Made by a program: the position numbers and the translations under genes. 64,000 bases of DNA. Source: Gordonia prachuapensis. GTDB lineage: Bacteria > Actinomycetota > Actinomycetes > Mycobacteriales > Mycobacteriaceae. Below are positions 31,922-40,511 of this stretch, one piece after another (within the stretch, counting starts at the first letter, position 1; each line of letters opens with the position of its first letter). The notes under the pieces were generated by a model. It searched no databases. It was not told the origin of the DNA and saw only the letters and a program-made list of their open reading frames with translations. Location: NCBI RefSeq assembly GCF_036350515.1, contig NZ_JAZDUE010000012.1, positions 1-64,000 of the forward strand. The letters are read 5' to 3'.

Positions 31922-34450
31922 ATGAGCGAGCACGAACAGCCCACTGACGCACCGGAGTCCGCACCGGACACCGGCGGTGTCGACGTGGGTACGCAGGCCG
32001 CCTCGGCAGACGACCCGGACGTGGGCACGCAGGCCGTGTCCGCAGACGAACTCGACGTCGGGACCCAGGCCGCGTCGGCCGACGACCTCGACATCGGCAC
32101 GCAGAAGGCGGATCTGGCCGACCTCGACGTCGGCACGCAGTACACGCCGGGCCCTGCGGCGGACGACGACGCGTACGAGGGTGACGAACCCACCGATCGC
32201 GTCGCGAACCGTGCCGGGTCGACGATCCCGACCGATGTGATCTCCGCACTCGGCTCCGGACGCCGCCTTGTTCCCCGCAACCGATCGATGGTGCACGATC
32301 GCCGGCTGGGCAGCGGACTCGTCGAGCTGCCGAAGATCATCGACATCGAACCGGCGGATGCGGTCCTGAGCGAACCGGTCATCGCCGAGGGCAAGCGCAG
32401 CTGTTGGAAGTGCGGAAAAGCGGTGGGGCGCAGCTCCGGACCCGGTGAGGGCGATCTCACCGGCGAGTGTCCGCACTGTGGGGCGCACTACTCCTTCGTC
32501 CCCGGACTCGCGCAGGGCACGGTGGTCGCCGACCAGTACGAGATCACCGGCGCCATCGCCCACGGCGGGCTGGGGTGGATCTATCTCGCGATCGACCGCA
32601 ACGTGTCCGATCGGCCGGTCGTCCTCAAGGGCCTGCTGAACTCCTCGGACTCCGAGGCCCAGGCCGTCGCGGTCGCCGAGCGGCAGTTCCTGGCGTCGGT
32701 GAATCATCCCGGCATCGTCAAGATCTACAACTTCGTCGAGCACGCCAACGAGTACGACGACCGTTTCGGTTACATCGTGATGGAGTACATCGGCGGCCAG
32801 ACCCTCAAGCAGATCACCTCGGAAGACGAGGGCGGCACCGGTCTGCTGCCGGTCGAGCACGCCATGGCCTACATGCTCGAGGTGCTCCCGGCGGTCGGCT
32901 ACCTGCACTCCGTCGGCCTGGTCTACAACGACGTCAAACCCGAGAACATCATGGTGGGTAGTGACGAGGTGAAGTTGATCGATCTCGGTGCGGTGTCGGC
33001 GATCAACGGGTACGGCCACCTGTACGGCACGCCCGGGTTCCAGGCGCCGGAGATCGTCAAGACGGGGCCGCAGGTGGTCACCGACATCTACAGCATCGGC
33101 CGGACCCTCGCCGCACTGACGGTGGACATGCCGAAGCGCAACGGCCGGTATCTCGACGGACTGCCGAGTCCCGAGGACACCCCGGTCTTCCGCGACAATC
33201 CGTCGTATTATCTTCTGCTGCAACGTGCTACCGCCCAGGACCCGGCCGATCGATTCGCCACCACCGACGAGATGACCACGCAGGTCCTCAATGTGCTGCG
33301 CGAGATCGTCGCGGTGCACACGGGAGTGCCGCGCCCCTCGCTGTCGACGGTGTTCACCCCGCAGCGGTCGACGTTCGGGACCGACCTGTTGCTGGCACCG
33401 GTCGACGGCTTCTTCGATCCCGAGCAGGCGGCGTTCTACGACCCGGTCGACATCGCCCGCGCCCTCCCACTGCCGCTGGTGAATCCGGCCGATCCCGCCG
33501 CGGGCATGCTGACCTCTGCCGCGTTCTCCGACCCACGGCAAACCCTCGACTCCATTCATGCCGCGCGGGCCGACGGCTTCTCCTCGCTGTTGGGGAGGGC
33601 CAGCAAACGCAAGCACCCGTCGCTGGAGATCGACCTGGCCGAGGTGCGCGCCCACCTCGAGCTCGACGACGTGGACACCGCGCTGGCACTGCTGCGTGAC
33701 GTCTCCGCCCATCACGGCGACTCGTGGCGGGTGCAGTGGTATCTGGCGATCTGCGCGCTGATGAACGACGAACCGGAACTGGCATACGAACGATTCAGCG
33801 ATGTGCTGCAGGCCATGCCCGGTGAGGTCGCGCCGAAGCTGGCCGTGGCCGGTACCGCCGAGCTCATCGGCCGCTGGCTGTCGGATGAGTCGCCGCCCTC
33901 GGAGCGCCACGACTCGCGCATCGCGGAGCTGTTCGACGTTGCAGCCCACCATTATCACGATCTGTGGCTGACCGATCACGGGATCGTCACCGCCGCATTC
34001 GGATTGGCCCGGCTGTCGGTGGCCGCCGGCGACGTGACGGCGGCGATCGACCCGCTCGACGAGGTACCGCCGACCAGCCGGCACTTCAACACCGCACGCG
34101 CCACCGCGGTCCTCGCCCTCGTCCACGGGCGCCCGATCGCCGACGTCACCCGCGATCAGGTCGTCGAGGCGGCGCGGCGGGTCGGCATGATGCCCGAAGG
34201 TGAGCCGCGCAAACAGCGGCTGCTGCTCATCGTCTTGGGCACCGCGCTCGGGTGGGTGCACGAGAACCCGGACACCGATCCGTCGCTGCAGCCGACGACG
34301 CTTCTCGGCTACCCGTTCACCGAGCAGGGGCTGCGCGCCGGCACCGAACGCTGCCTACGCGCCCTCGCCCGACAGACCCGGTCCAATCGTGATCACCGCT
34401 TCATGCTCGTCGACCTCGCGAATTACGTTCGACCCGATACGATCTTCTGA
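31922..34450 (+). CDS. pknG: serine/threonine protein kinase PknG
   Basis: The 842-residue soluble kinase has an N-terminal Thr-rich repeat region (20-79), a rubredoxin-like site with CWKCG (Cys161, Cys164) and CPHCG (Cys183, Cys186), a kinase domain with IAHGGLGWI (212-220), Lys236, YNDVKPEN (Asp337) and DLG (354-356), and a C-terminal TPR-like domain. PknG phosphorylates the FHA protein GarA to control 2-oxoglutarate and glutamate metabolism; autophosphorylated N-terminal Thr residues recruit the FHA domain. It is larger than M. tuberculosis PknG (about 750) partly because of five 12-residue repeats. It is the third gene of the glnX-glnH-pknG operon. Confidence 0.97.
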   Translation: MSEHEQPTDAPESAPDTGGVDVGTQAASADDPDVGTQAVSADELDVGTQAASADDLDIGTQKADLADLDVGTQYTPGPAADDDAYEGDEPTDRVANRAGSTIPTDVISALGSGRRLVPRNRSMVHDRRLGSGLVELPKIIDIEPADAVLSEPVIAEGKRSCWKCGKAVGRSSGPGEGDLTGECPHCGAHYSFVPGLAQGTVVADQYEITGAIAHGGLGWIYLAIDRNVSDRPVVLKGLLNSSDSEAQAVAVAERQFLASVNHPGIVKIYNFVEHANEYDDRFGYIVMEYIGGQTLKQITSEDEGGTGLLPVEHAMAYMLEVLPAVGYLHSVGLVYNDVKPENIMVGSDEVKLIDLGAVSAINGYGHLYGTPGFQAPEIVKTGPQVVTDIYSIGRTLAALTVDMPKRNGRYLDGLPSPEDTPVFRDNPSYYLLLQRATAQDPADRFATTDEMTTQVLNVLREIVAVHTGVPRPSLSTVFTPQRSTFGTDLLLAPVDGFFDPEQAAFYDPVDIARALPLPLVNPADPAAGMLTSAAFSDPRQTLDSIHAARADGFSSLLGRASKRKHPSLEIDLAEVRAHLELDDVDTALALLRDVSAHHGDSWRVQWYLAICALMNDEPELAYERFSDVLQAMPGEVAPKLAVAGTAELIGRWLSDESPPSERHDSRIAELFDVAAHHYHDLWLTDHGIVTAAFGLARLSVAAGDVTAAIDPLDEVPPTSRHFNTARATAVLALVHGRPIADVTRDQVVEAARRVGMMPEGEPRKQRLLLIVLGTALGWVHENPDTDPSLQPTTLLGYPFTEQGLRAGTERCLRALARQTRSNRDHRFMLVDLANYVRPDTIF
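31979..32158 (+). repeat. five 36-bp in-frame repeats in pknG
   Basis: Residues 20-79 of PknG repeat every 12 residues as xDVGTQAASADD-like units. The GTQ threonines fall at 24, 36, 48, 60 and 72. The first four units are well conserved and the last is degenerate. Confidence 0.9.
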
Positions 34451-34466
34451 CTGCGCCTCGGCCGGA

Positions 34467-34680
34467 CCTGAGGAACGAGGCGCCAGCCGAGTGTCACGAC
34501 CCTTCGAGACGCTCGCAAGCTCGCTCCTCAGGGAACGAAAAACGAACGCTCGCAAGCAAGCCACCCGCCCCCTGAGGAACGAGGCGCCAGCCGAGTGTCA
34601 CGAAGGGCCCCTTCGAGACGCTCGCAAGCTCGCTCCTCAGGGAACGAAAAACGAACGCTCGCAAGCTCGCTCCTCAGGGA
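34467..34680. repeat. two copies of a palindromic intergenic element (family A)
   Basis: Copies at 34467-34532 and 34571-34641 start CCTGAGGAACGAGGCGCCAG and end CTCGCTCCTCAGG, so their ends are inverted. Each is followed by GAACGAAAAACGAACGCTCG; a third TCCTCAGG closes the block at 34671-34678. It lies between convergent pknG and ackA. The ackA stop codon is inside a further CCTCAGG at 34695-34701. It may act as a bidirectional terminator. Confidence 0.85.
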
Positions 34681-34696
34681 CCGGGAATAGCGCGCC

Positions 34697-35899
34697 TCAG
34701 GGGGCGATTGCGGCGGCCTGCCGTGCGATGGCGAGTTCCTCGTTGGTCGGCACCACCAGCACCGCGACGTCGGTGTCGTCGGCGGAGATTCGGCGGGGTT
34801 CTTTGCTGCGCAAAGCATTTCGCTCCGAATCCACGGCGATGCCGTAGCGCTCCAGGCCCGCGAGCGCGTCGGCGCGGACGCTGGTCGCGTTCTCCCCGAC
34901 CCCGGCGGTGAACGTGATCGCATCCACCCGCCCCAGCGCGATCATGTACGCCCCGATGTAGTGGCGCAGCCGGTGGATGTAGACGTCGTAGGCGCCCCGT
35001 GCGGCGTCGTCCCCGTCGTCCATCTTCTGTGTGATCGTGCGGAAATCGTTCTCGCCGCACAGGCCTTTGAGGCCGGACTGCTTGTTGAGCAGGGTGTCGA
35101 TCTGGTCGACCCGCAGCTTCGCGACCCGATTGAGGTGGAGGACGAGGCCGGGGTCGACGTCGCCGCTGCGTGTGCCCATCACCAGCCCCTCGAGCGGGGT
35201 CATACCCATCGACGTGTCGATCGGCCGGCCACCGGCGATCGCAGACGCGGACGCACCGTTGCCGAGATGCAGGACGATCTGGTTGATCTCCTCGGCGGGC
35301 CGGCCGAGGAACTCGGCGACCTTACCCGAGACGTACTCGTGACTGGTGCCGTGGAATCCGTAGCGCCGGATCGCATGCATACTCGCGACCCCACGGTCGA
35401 TGGCATAGGTCGCGGCCGCGTCGGGAAGCCCGTGGAAGAACGCGGTGTCGAACACGGCGACCGACGGCACGTCCGGCAGCAGTGACCGGGCCGCCTCGAT
35501 GCCGATCAGGTTGGCCGGGTTGTGCAGCGGGGCAAGGCTGGAGATCCGTTTGATCTCGGAGATCACCTCCTGGTCGATCACGGTCGGCCGATAGAACGTC
35601 CGTCCGCCGTGCACCACCCGGTGCCCTACCGCGCGGAGATCGGCGCTGCGCAGGTCGGTGCCGTGGTCGGCGAAGAACCGCATCGCGCGTTCGATGGCCG
35701 CATGATGGTCGGGCAGTTCCACGTCGTCGGTCTCGGACTCACCGTCCTGCTCGTGTGTGATGGACGAGCCGTGGTCGCCGATCCGCTCGGCGATCCCGTC
35801 GGCCAGCACTTCGTGCGTGTCCGGATGCAGCAGCTGATATTTCAGCGACGACGACCCCGCGTTGAGGACCAGGACCGCCCCGGCGGTGCCCCCGCTCAT
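34697..35899 (-). CDS. ackA: acetate kinase
   Basis: AckA interconverts acetyl phosphate plus ADP with acetate plus ATP. The 400-residue protein shows VLVLNAGSSSLKYQLL, VGHRVVHGG, YGFHGTSHEYVSG, IVLHLGNGASASAI, GLVMGTRSGDVDPG and FTAGVGENATSVR, all canonical. ATG 35899 overlaps the pta stop by 4 bp (ATGA), so the pair is coupled. The 3' end abuts a repeat element shared with other gaps. Confidence 0.97.
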   Translation of the reverse strand: MSGGTAGAVLVLNAGSSSLKYQLLHPDTHEVLADGIAERIGDHGSSITHEQDGESETDDVELPDHHAAIERAMRFFADHGTDLRSADLRAVGHRVVHGGRTFYRPTVIDQEVISEIKRISSLAPLHNPANLIGIEAARSLLPDVPSVAVFDTAFFHGLPDAAATYAIDRGVASMHAIRRYGFHGTSHEYVSGKVAEFLGRPAEEINQIVLHLGNGASASAIAGGRPIDTSMGMTPLEGLVMGTRSGDVDPGLVLHLNRVAKLRVDQIDTLLNKQSGLKGLCGENDFRTITQKMDDGDDAARGAYDVYIHRLRHYIGAYMIALGRVDAITFTAGVGENATSVRADALAGLERYGIAVDSERNALRSKEPRRISADDTDVAVLVVPTNEELAIARQAAAIAP

Positions 35900-38016
35900 G
35901 CGTCGGCCTTCGCTGCCGTCTTGTTCGTCGCCGCCGCCTCGGCCTGGGCCTGGATGGCGGTGATGGCGACGGTGTTCACGATGTCGGAGACGAGCGCACC
36001 ACGGGACAGATCGTTGATCGGCTTGTTCAGCCCCTGCAACACCGGGCCGATGGCCACCGCATTGGCGCTGCGCTGCACCGCCTTGTACGTGTTGTTGCCG
36101 GTGTTCAGGTCGGGGAAGACGAGAACCGTGGCCTGTCCCGCCACCGGCGAATCCGGCATCTTGGTGGCCGCCACGCTGGGTTCGACGGCGGCGTCGTACT
36201 GGATCGGACCTTCCACCAGGAGTTCGGGCTCGCGTTCGCGAACGAGATCCGTTGCCACTCTGACTTTGTCGACGTCGGCGCCCGATCCCGACTGACCGGT
36301 CGAGTACGACAGCATCGCGACCCGTGGATCGATGCCGAACTGCGATGCCGTCTGCGCCGACGATATCGCGATGTCGGCGAGTTGCTCGTCGGACGGATCG
36401 GGGACGACGGCGCAGTCGCCGTAGGCCAGCACCTTGTCGGCGAGGCACATGAAGAAAACGCTCGACACCGTGCTGACGCCGGGCTTGGTCTTGATGATCT
36501 CGAACGCCGGGCGGATCGTGTGGGCGGTGGTGTGCACCGCACCGGACACCATGCCGTCGGCAATTCCGGTGTGCACCATCATGGTTCCGAAGTACGACAC
36601 GTCGTGCATCAGCTCGGCGGCACGTTCGATGTCCATTCCGCGATGCTTGCGGAGCTCGGTGTATTGCGCGGCGAAGTCGTCGAGCAGTTCCGACGACGCC
36701 GGGTCGATGACGTCGACGCCATCGAGATCGACGCCGAGTTCCTGTGCGCGCGTGTAGATCTTGTCCTGCGGACCCAGCAGCGTGAGGCGCGCGACGCCCC
36801 GACGGAGGAGTTGGCCTGCCGCGCGGAGGATGCGATCCTCGTCGCCCTCGGGGAGCACCACGTGCTGGGGCTCCGACCGCGCCCGCGCGATCAGCCCGTA
36901 CTCGAACATCTGCGGGGTGACCACCGACGGGGCACGAACATCGAGCACCTTGAGGACGGCCTCCGGATCGATGTGGCGCTCCATCAGCCCGAGTGCCGCG
37001 TCGATCTTTCGGACGGAGTCACGACCCAACCGGCCACGGGTGTGTGCGGCCGTGCGGGCCGTCTCGTAGGTTCCCTGGCCGCAGGAGATGATCGGCAAGG
37101 TGGGCTTGAGACCCTTCACGAGCGCCTCGATCATCGGGTGCGGCCGCAGACCACCGTTGAGGATGATCCCGGACAGGCGCGGAAACCCGTGTGCGGTATT
37201 GGCATTGACGAGCGCGAGGAGAACGTCGGAGCGGTCGGCGGGCGTGATGACGACGGTTCCGTCGGTGAGTCGCTCCAGGATGTGCTCGACGGTCATGCCG
37301 CCGGCCATCACGTTGAGGGCCTCCCGGTCGAGCAGGACCTCGTCGCCGCTGTACATGTTCGCGCCGAGCGCATCCTTGAGTTCGGCCATGGTGGGCGCGA
37401 ACAGCACCGGCTCCTCCGGCAGGCACCAGGTGGGCACCCCGGATTTCTCGACCTCCTGTCGGGTGACCGTGAGAAGTTCGGGCGCACAACGGTTGACGAT
37501 GATCGCCGCGGTGGTGGCGTGAGCGGCCGCGATCTCGGTCAGCAGCAACTCGGCGATACCGGCCATGTCGACCGCACTGCGCTCGGACGCCTTGATCGCC
37601 AGGATGATCGGCGCAGACAGGTTCGCCGCGATGCGGGCGTTGTAACTGAGTTCGGATGGGTTCCCGACGTCGGTGTAGTCGGAGCCGACGATCAGGACGG
37701 TGTCGCAGCGTGCCTCGACGGCATGAAATCGTGCGACGATGTCGCCGATGGCCGCCTCCGGATCGGCGTGGACCTGGTCGTAGGTGACGCCGATGCGGTC
37801 CTCGTAGGGCAGATCGATGGAGTCGCGGTCCATGAGGAGATCGAGGATGTAGTCGCGTTCACCGGACGTGGCCCGCGAGATGGGCCGGAAGACGCCGACA
37901 CGGCCACCCCGAGCGGACAGCAACGCCAGCAGCCCGAGCGCGATGGTCGACTTGCCGGTGTCCCCCTCGGCGGAGGCCAGGTAGATGCTGCGCGACGTGA
38001 CGGTGTCTGCACCCAT
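35896..38016 (-). CDS. pta: phosphate acetyltransferase, long form
   Basis: Pta converts acetyl-CoA and phosphate to acetyl phosphate and CoA. The 706-residue protein is the three-domain type: an N-terminal P-loop domain (SAEGDTGKST, 15-24), a central DRTGG-like domain, and a C-terminal catalytic PTA domain (VLPEGDEDRILRAAGQLLRRGVARLTLLG, MVSGAVHTTAHTIRPA and FPDLNTGNNTYKAVQR). It is the first gene of the pta-ackA pair and is oriented toward pknG, as in mycobacteria. Confidence 0.97.
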   Translation of the reverse strand: MGADTVTSRSIYLASAEGDTGKSTIALGLLALLSARGGRVGVFRPISRATSGERDYILDLLMDRDSIDLPYEDRIGVTYDQVHADPEAAIGDIVARFHAVEARCDTVLIVGSDYTDVGNPSELSYNARIAANLSAPIILAIKASERSAVDMAGIAELLLTEIAAAHATTAAIIVNRCAPELLTVTRQEVEKSGVPTWCLPEEPVLFAPTMAELKDALGANMYSGDEVLLDREALNVMAGGMTVEHILERLTDGTVVITPADRSDVLLALVNANTAHGFPRLSGIILNGGLRPHPMIEALVKGLKPTLPIISCGQGTYETARTAAHTRGRLGRDSVRKIDAALGLMERHIDPEAVLKVLDVRAPSVVTPQMFEYGLIARARSEPQHVVLPEGDEDRILRAAGQLLRRGVARLTLLGPQDKIYTRAQELGVDLDGVDVIDPASSELLDDFAAQYTELRKHRGMDIERAAELMHDVSYFGTMMVHTGIADGMVSGAVHTTAHTIRPAFEIIKTKPGVSTVSSVFFMCLADKVLAYGDCAVVPDPSDEQLADIAISSAQTASQFGIDPRVAMLSYSTGQSGSGADVDKVRVATDLVREREPELLVEGPIQYDAAVEPSVAATKMPDSPVAGQATVLVFPDLNTGNNTYKAVQRSANAVAIGPVLQGLNKPINDLSRGALVSDIVNTVAITAIQAQAEAAATNKTAAKADA

Positions 38017-38107
38017 GGGGTTCAGCCTATCGGCGATCGGGCGGCGACAGCGCGCTGATTCACGCCCCGTTCACCGTCCCGGTGGGCTCGCAGCGTCGTC
38101 ATCGACC

Positions 38108-39721
38108 TCAGATCAGGACGCCCGGGTTGCACACACCTTCCGGATCGAGGGTGTGTTTGACCGCACGCAAGGCGTCGAGCGCGAGGTTCCCGATCTCGTC
38201 GTGGTACCCGTCGCGGTGGTCGCGGCCGACCCCGTGGTGATGGGTGATGCTCGCTCCCGCCTGCCGGATCGCGGTGTTGGCGGCGGATTTTGCGGCCGAC
38301 CACTGCGCGATCGGGTCGTCGGCCTGTGGGCACACGACGGTGAAGTAGAGGGACGCGCCCGAGGCGTACACGTGACTGATGTGGCACATCACCAGCGGCG
38401 GGGTGCCCTGGTCGGTGAGGGCGTCGGTCAGGGCTGCGGTGACCGCGGCCTTCACGTCATTCAGCCGCGACCAGAAGGTCACGGTCTCGAGCGTCTCGAC
38501 CAGCACGCCGGCGTCGAGTAGCGGATCGCGCAGGTAGGGTGCCCGGAACCGGCCCGTCCGCCACGCCTCCCCCGGCTCCGTCCCGGCGGAGACGCCGCCG
38601 GCGGCACGCAGCGCGTCGGTGACGGCGGCACGTCGTCGTTGCACCTCGTCGTCGCGGCCTTCGTAGCCGACGACGACCAGACATCCGCCGGCGTCGACGC
38701 CGAGTTCACCCGGGTCGGCGAGGTTGATCGAGGTCTCCACCTCGTCGGACAGACGGAGCACCGTGGGCATCGGTCCGTCCTGGGCCAGTGCGCGCAGGGC
38801 TGCCGCGCCGGAGTCGAAGTCGTCGAACCGCCAGCCCTCGAAGATGCGGTGCGTCGGGGCGGGCCGGACGCGGACGGTCACCTCGGTGATGATCCCGAAC
38901 ACCCCCTCGGAGCCGAGAAGCAGCTGACGAAGGTCCGGCCCGGCCGCCGACCGGGGGGCGGTGCCGACCTCCACGGTGCCGCGCGGCGTGGCGAGGACGA
39001 TGTGTTCGACCATTTCGTCGAACCGTCCGTATCCCGCCGACGACTGTCCGGCCGAGCGCGTCGCCGCGTAGCCGCCGATGCCCGCTCCCTCATAGGACTG
39101 CGGAAAGTGTCCGAGGGTGTACCCCTTGGCGCGCAACAGTTCTTCGGCGCGCACCCCGCGCAGTCCGGCCTGCAGGGTCGCGGTCCGGGAGATCTCGTCG
39201 ACGGCGACCAGCCGGTCGAGGCGGCCCATGTCCACCGACACCACGCCGGAGAAGCCGTCGCGCTGCGGAGCCAGGCCGCCGACCACCGATGTGCCCCCGG
39301 TGAACGGAACCACCGCCACGCGGTGCTCGGCGCAGATCGTGAGTATCCCCAGCACGTCGTCGTGGGAGCCGGGGGTGACGACGAGATCGGGCGCATCCGA
39401 TCCGTCGCCATGCCGCAGGGCCAGGATGTCGGGAGTCGAGTAGCCGCGGGTGTGGTCGATGCGTTCGCGGCGGTCGTCGGTGACATGACCGGAACCGAGC
39501 AGGTCGGTCAGTGCGGCGCGCGCCGCGTCGGGCACCGCCGGCGCGGGGAGTGCGACGTCGTCCGGGTCGACGACGTCGGTGGCGCCGACGCCCGCGCCCA
39601 CCAGCGCCGCAGCTGCGGCCGGCAGTTCCGCGGGGGCGCCGGGGTCGCCCCATCGTGGCCGTCGCATTCGGACGACGGGCAATGCGGTCTCGTCGTCGTG
39701 ATCGGTCGTCTCGTCGGCCAT
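38108..39721 (-). CDS. FAD-binding oxidase, alkyldihydroxyacetonephosphate synthase-like
   Basis: The 537-residue protein has a PCMH-type FAD domain (VVTPGSHDDVLGILTICAEHRVAVVPFTGGTSVVGGLAP, then GRLDRLVAVDE and YEGAGIGGYAATRSAGQSSAGYGRFDEMVE) and a C-terminal cap ending THHHGVGRDHRDGY and TLDPEGVCNPGVLI. This is the vanillyl-alcohol-oxidase/AGPS group, common in mycolata. The substrate may be an alkyl-DHAP or a hydroxy acid; this is not decided. ATG 39721 has GAGGAGG eight bases upstream. With the TetR gene it sits between pta and fgd1, which are neighbours in M. tuberculosis. Confidence 0.85.
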   Translation of the reverse strand: MADETTDHDDETALPVVRMRRPRWGDPGAPAELPAAAAALVGAGVGATDVVDPDDVALPAPAVPDAARAALTDLLGSGHVTDDRRERIDHTRGYSTPDILALRHGDGSDAPDLVVTPGSHDDVLGILTICAEHRVAVVPFTGGTSVVGGLAPQRDGFSGVVSVDMGRLDRLVAVDEISRTATLQAGLRGVRAEELLRAKGYTLGHFPQSYEGAGIGGYAATRSAGQSSAGYGRFDEMVEHIVLATPRGTVEVGTAPRSAAGPDLRQLLLGSEGVFGIITEVTVRVRPAPTHRIFEGWRFDDFDSGAAALRALAQDGPMPTVLRLSDEVETSINLADPGELGVDAGGCLVVVGYEGRDDEVQRRRAAVTDALRAAGGVSAGTEPGEAWRTGRFRAPYLRDPLLDAGVLVETLETVTFWSRLNDVKAAVTAALTDALTDQGTPPLVMCHISHVYASGASLYFTVVCPQADDPIAQWSAAKSAANTAIRQAGASITHHHGVGRDHRDGYHDEIGNLALDALRAVKHTLDPEGVCNPGVLI

Positions 39722-39817
39722 CGACCCCACCTCCTCGTGAGCGTTACACATTCAGCGTAACTGTCACGTCGGTGCGCTCACGCGCGCCGGTGGGCGAGTT
39801 ACCTCACGGCAGCGAAA

Positions 39818-40366
39818 TCACTTCACGATGGCGCGGACCACCAGATCGGCGATGTCGTCGTCGGACAGGGCACTGTCCGGGATCAGCATCAGCGAGTAGA
39901 TGGTGCGTACCAGGAACTCGGCGGCTCCCCGGGGGTCGGGGTTCAGCTGCTCGGCGATGTCGGGCTCGAGGTCGGGCAACGTCTGGTCGACGATCTGGTG
40001 GATCAACGTCGGCCCCGACGCACCCTTGGTGGCGACCAACGCCCGCACGACCTCTTCGGGTTCGTTGCGCAGGATGTACTGCAGCGCTTCGTGTTCGCGA
40101 ATGTACGGCAGCACATTGAGCACTTGGACACGCACCTTGGCGGCGGCGTCGGACTCGTTCTCGGCCCATTCGCGGAGCTTGGCCCGCAAGGTCACCACCT
40201 CGCGTTCGACGATGGCCGCGATGAGCGCGTCCTTACCGCCGAACATCCGATAGGCGGTGGCCCGTGCGACGCCGGCCTGGCGTGCGACCGACGTCAGGCT
40301 GAGGCCCTTGGCGCCGAACCGCGACACCAACGCCACCCCGACGTCCACCATGCGATCGCGCTCCAT
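39818..40366 (-). CDS. TetR-family regulator
   Basis: The 182-residue protein has a TetR helix-turn-helix (GLSLTSVARQAGVARATAYRMFGGKDALIAAIV, about 21-53) and a helical C-terminal domain. ATG 40366 was preferred over the frame start at 40393. It lies 96 bp upstream of the FAD oxidase on the same strand and probably regulates it. The palindrome CGACCGG-A-CCGGTCG (40394-40408) just upstream is a good candidate for its own operator. Confidence 0.87.
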   Translation of the reverse strand: MERDRMVDVGVALVSRFGAKGLSLTSVARQAGVARATAYRMFGGKDALIAAIVEREVVTLRAKLREWAENESDAAAKVRVQVLNVLPYIREHEALQYILRNEPEEVVRALVATKGASGPTLIHQIVDQTLPDLEPDIAEQLNPDPRGAAEFLVRTIYSLMLIPDSALSDDDIADLVVRAIVK

Positions 40367-40393
40367 GGGAACAAAGTATCGGACGCACACCAT

Positions 40394-40440
40394 CGACCGG
40401 ACCGGTCGCCGGGCCGGTCGTGGTGACCGTACGGATCACC
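40394..40440. promoter_or_regulatory. palindromes upstream of TetR gene
   Basis: A perfect 15-bp palindrome, CGACCGG-A-CCGGTCG (40394-40408), lies 28 bp upstream of the TetR start. A second imperfect palindrome, GGTGACCGT/ACGGATCACC, lies at 40422-40440. The first fits a TetR operator overlapping the promoter. Confidence 0.5.
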
Positions 40441-40465
40441 GCTGCGCGGGCCGAACCGGATTATC

Positions 40466-40507
40466 CAGTCGATGACCGCGAGCGGTGATGCTCGCGGTCA
40501 TCGACTG
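40466..40507 (-). terminator. fgd1 terminator hairpin
   Basis: A perfect 18-bp stem, CAGTCGATGACCGCGAGC (40466-40483) and its reverse complement (40490-40507), encloses a 6-base loop. It begins 5 bp after the fgd1 stop codon on the minus strand. Confidence 0.85.
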
Positions 40508-40511
40508 AGTA

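Noticed and set aside
30695..34261. 1188-codon open frame on the minus strand
   Set aside because: It lies antisense to glnX, glnH and pknG. The translation is His/Arg/Asp-rich low-complexity text without any domain, typical of a shadow frame in high-GC DNA.
36382..38058. 558-codon plus-strand open frame
   Set aside because: It is antisense to pta, whose three domains are intact.
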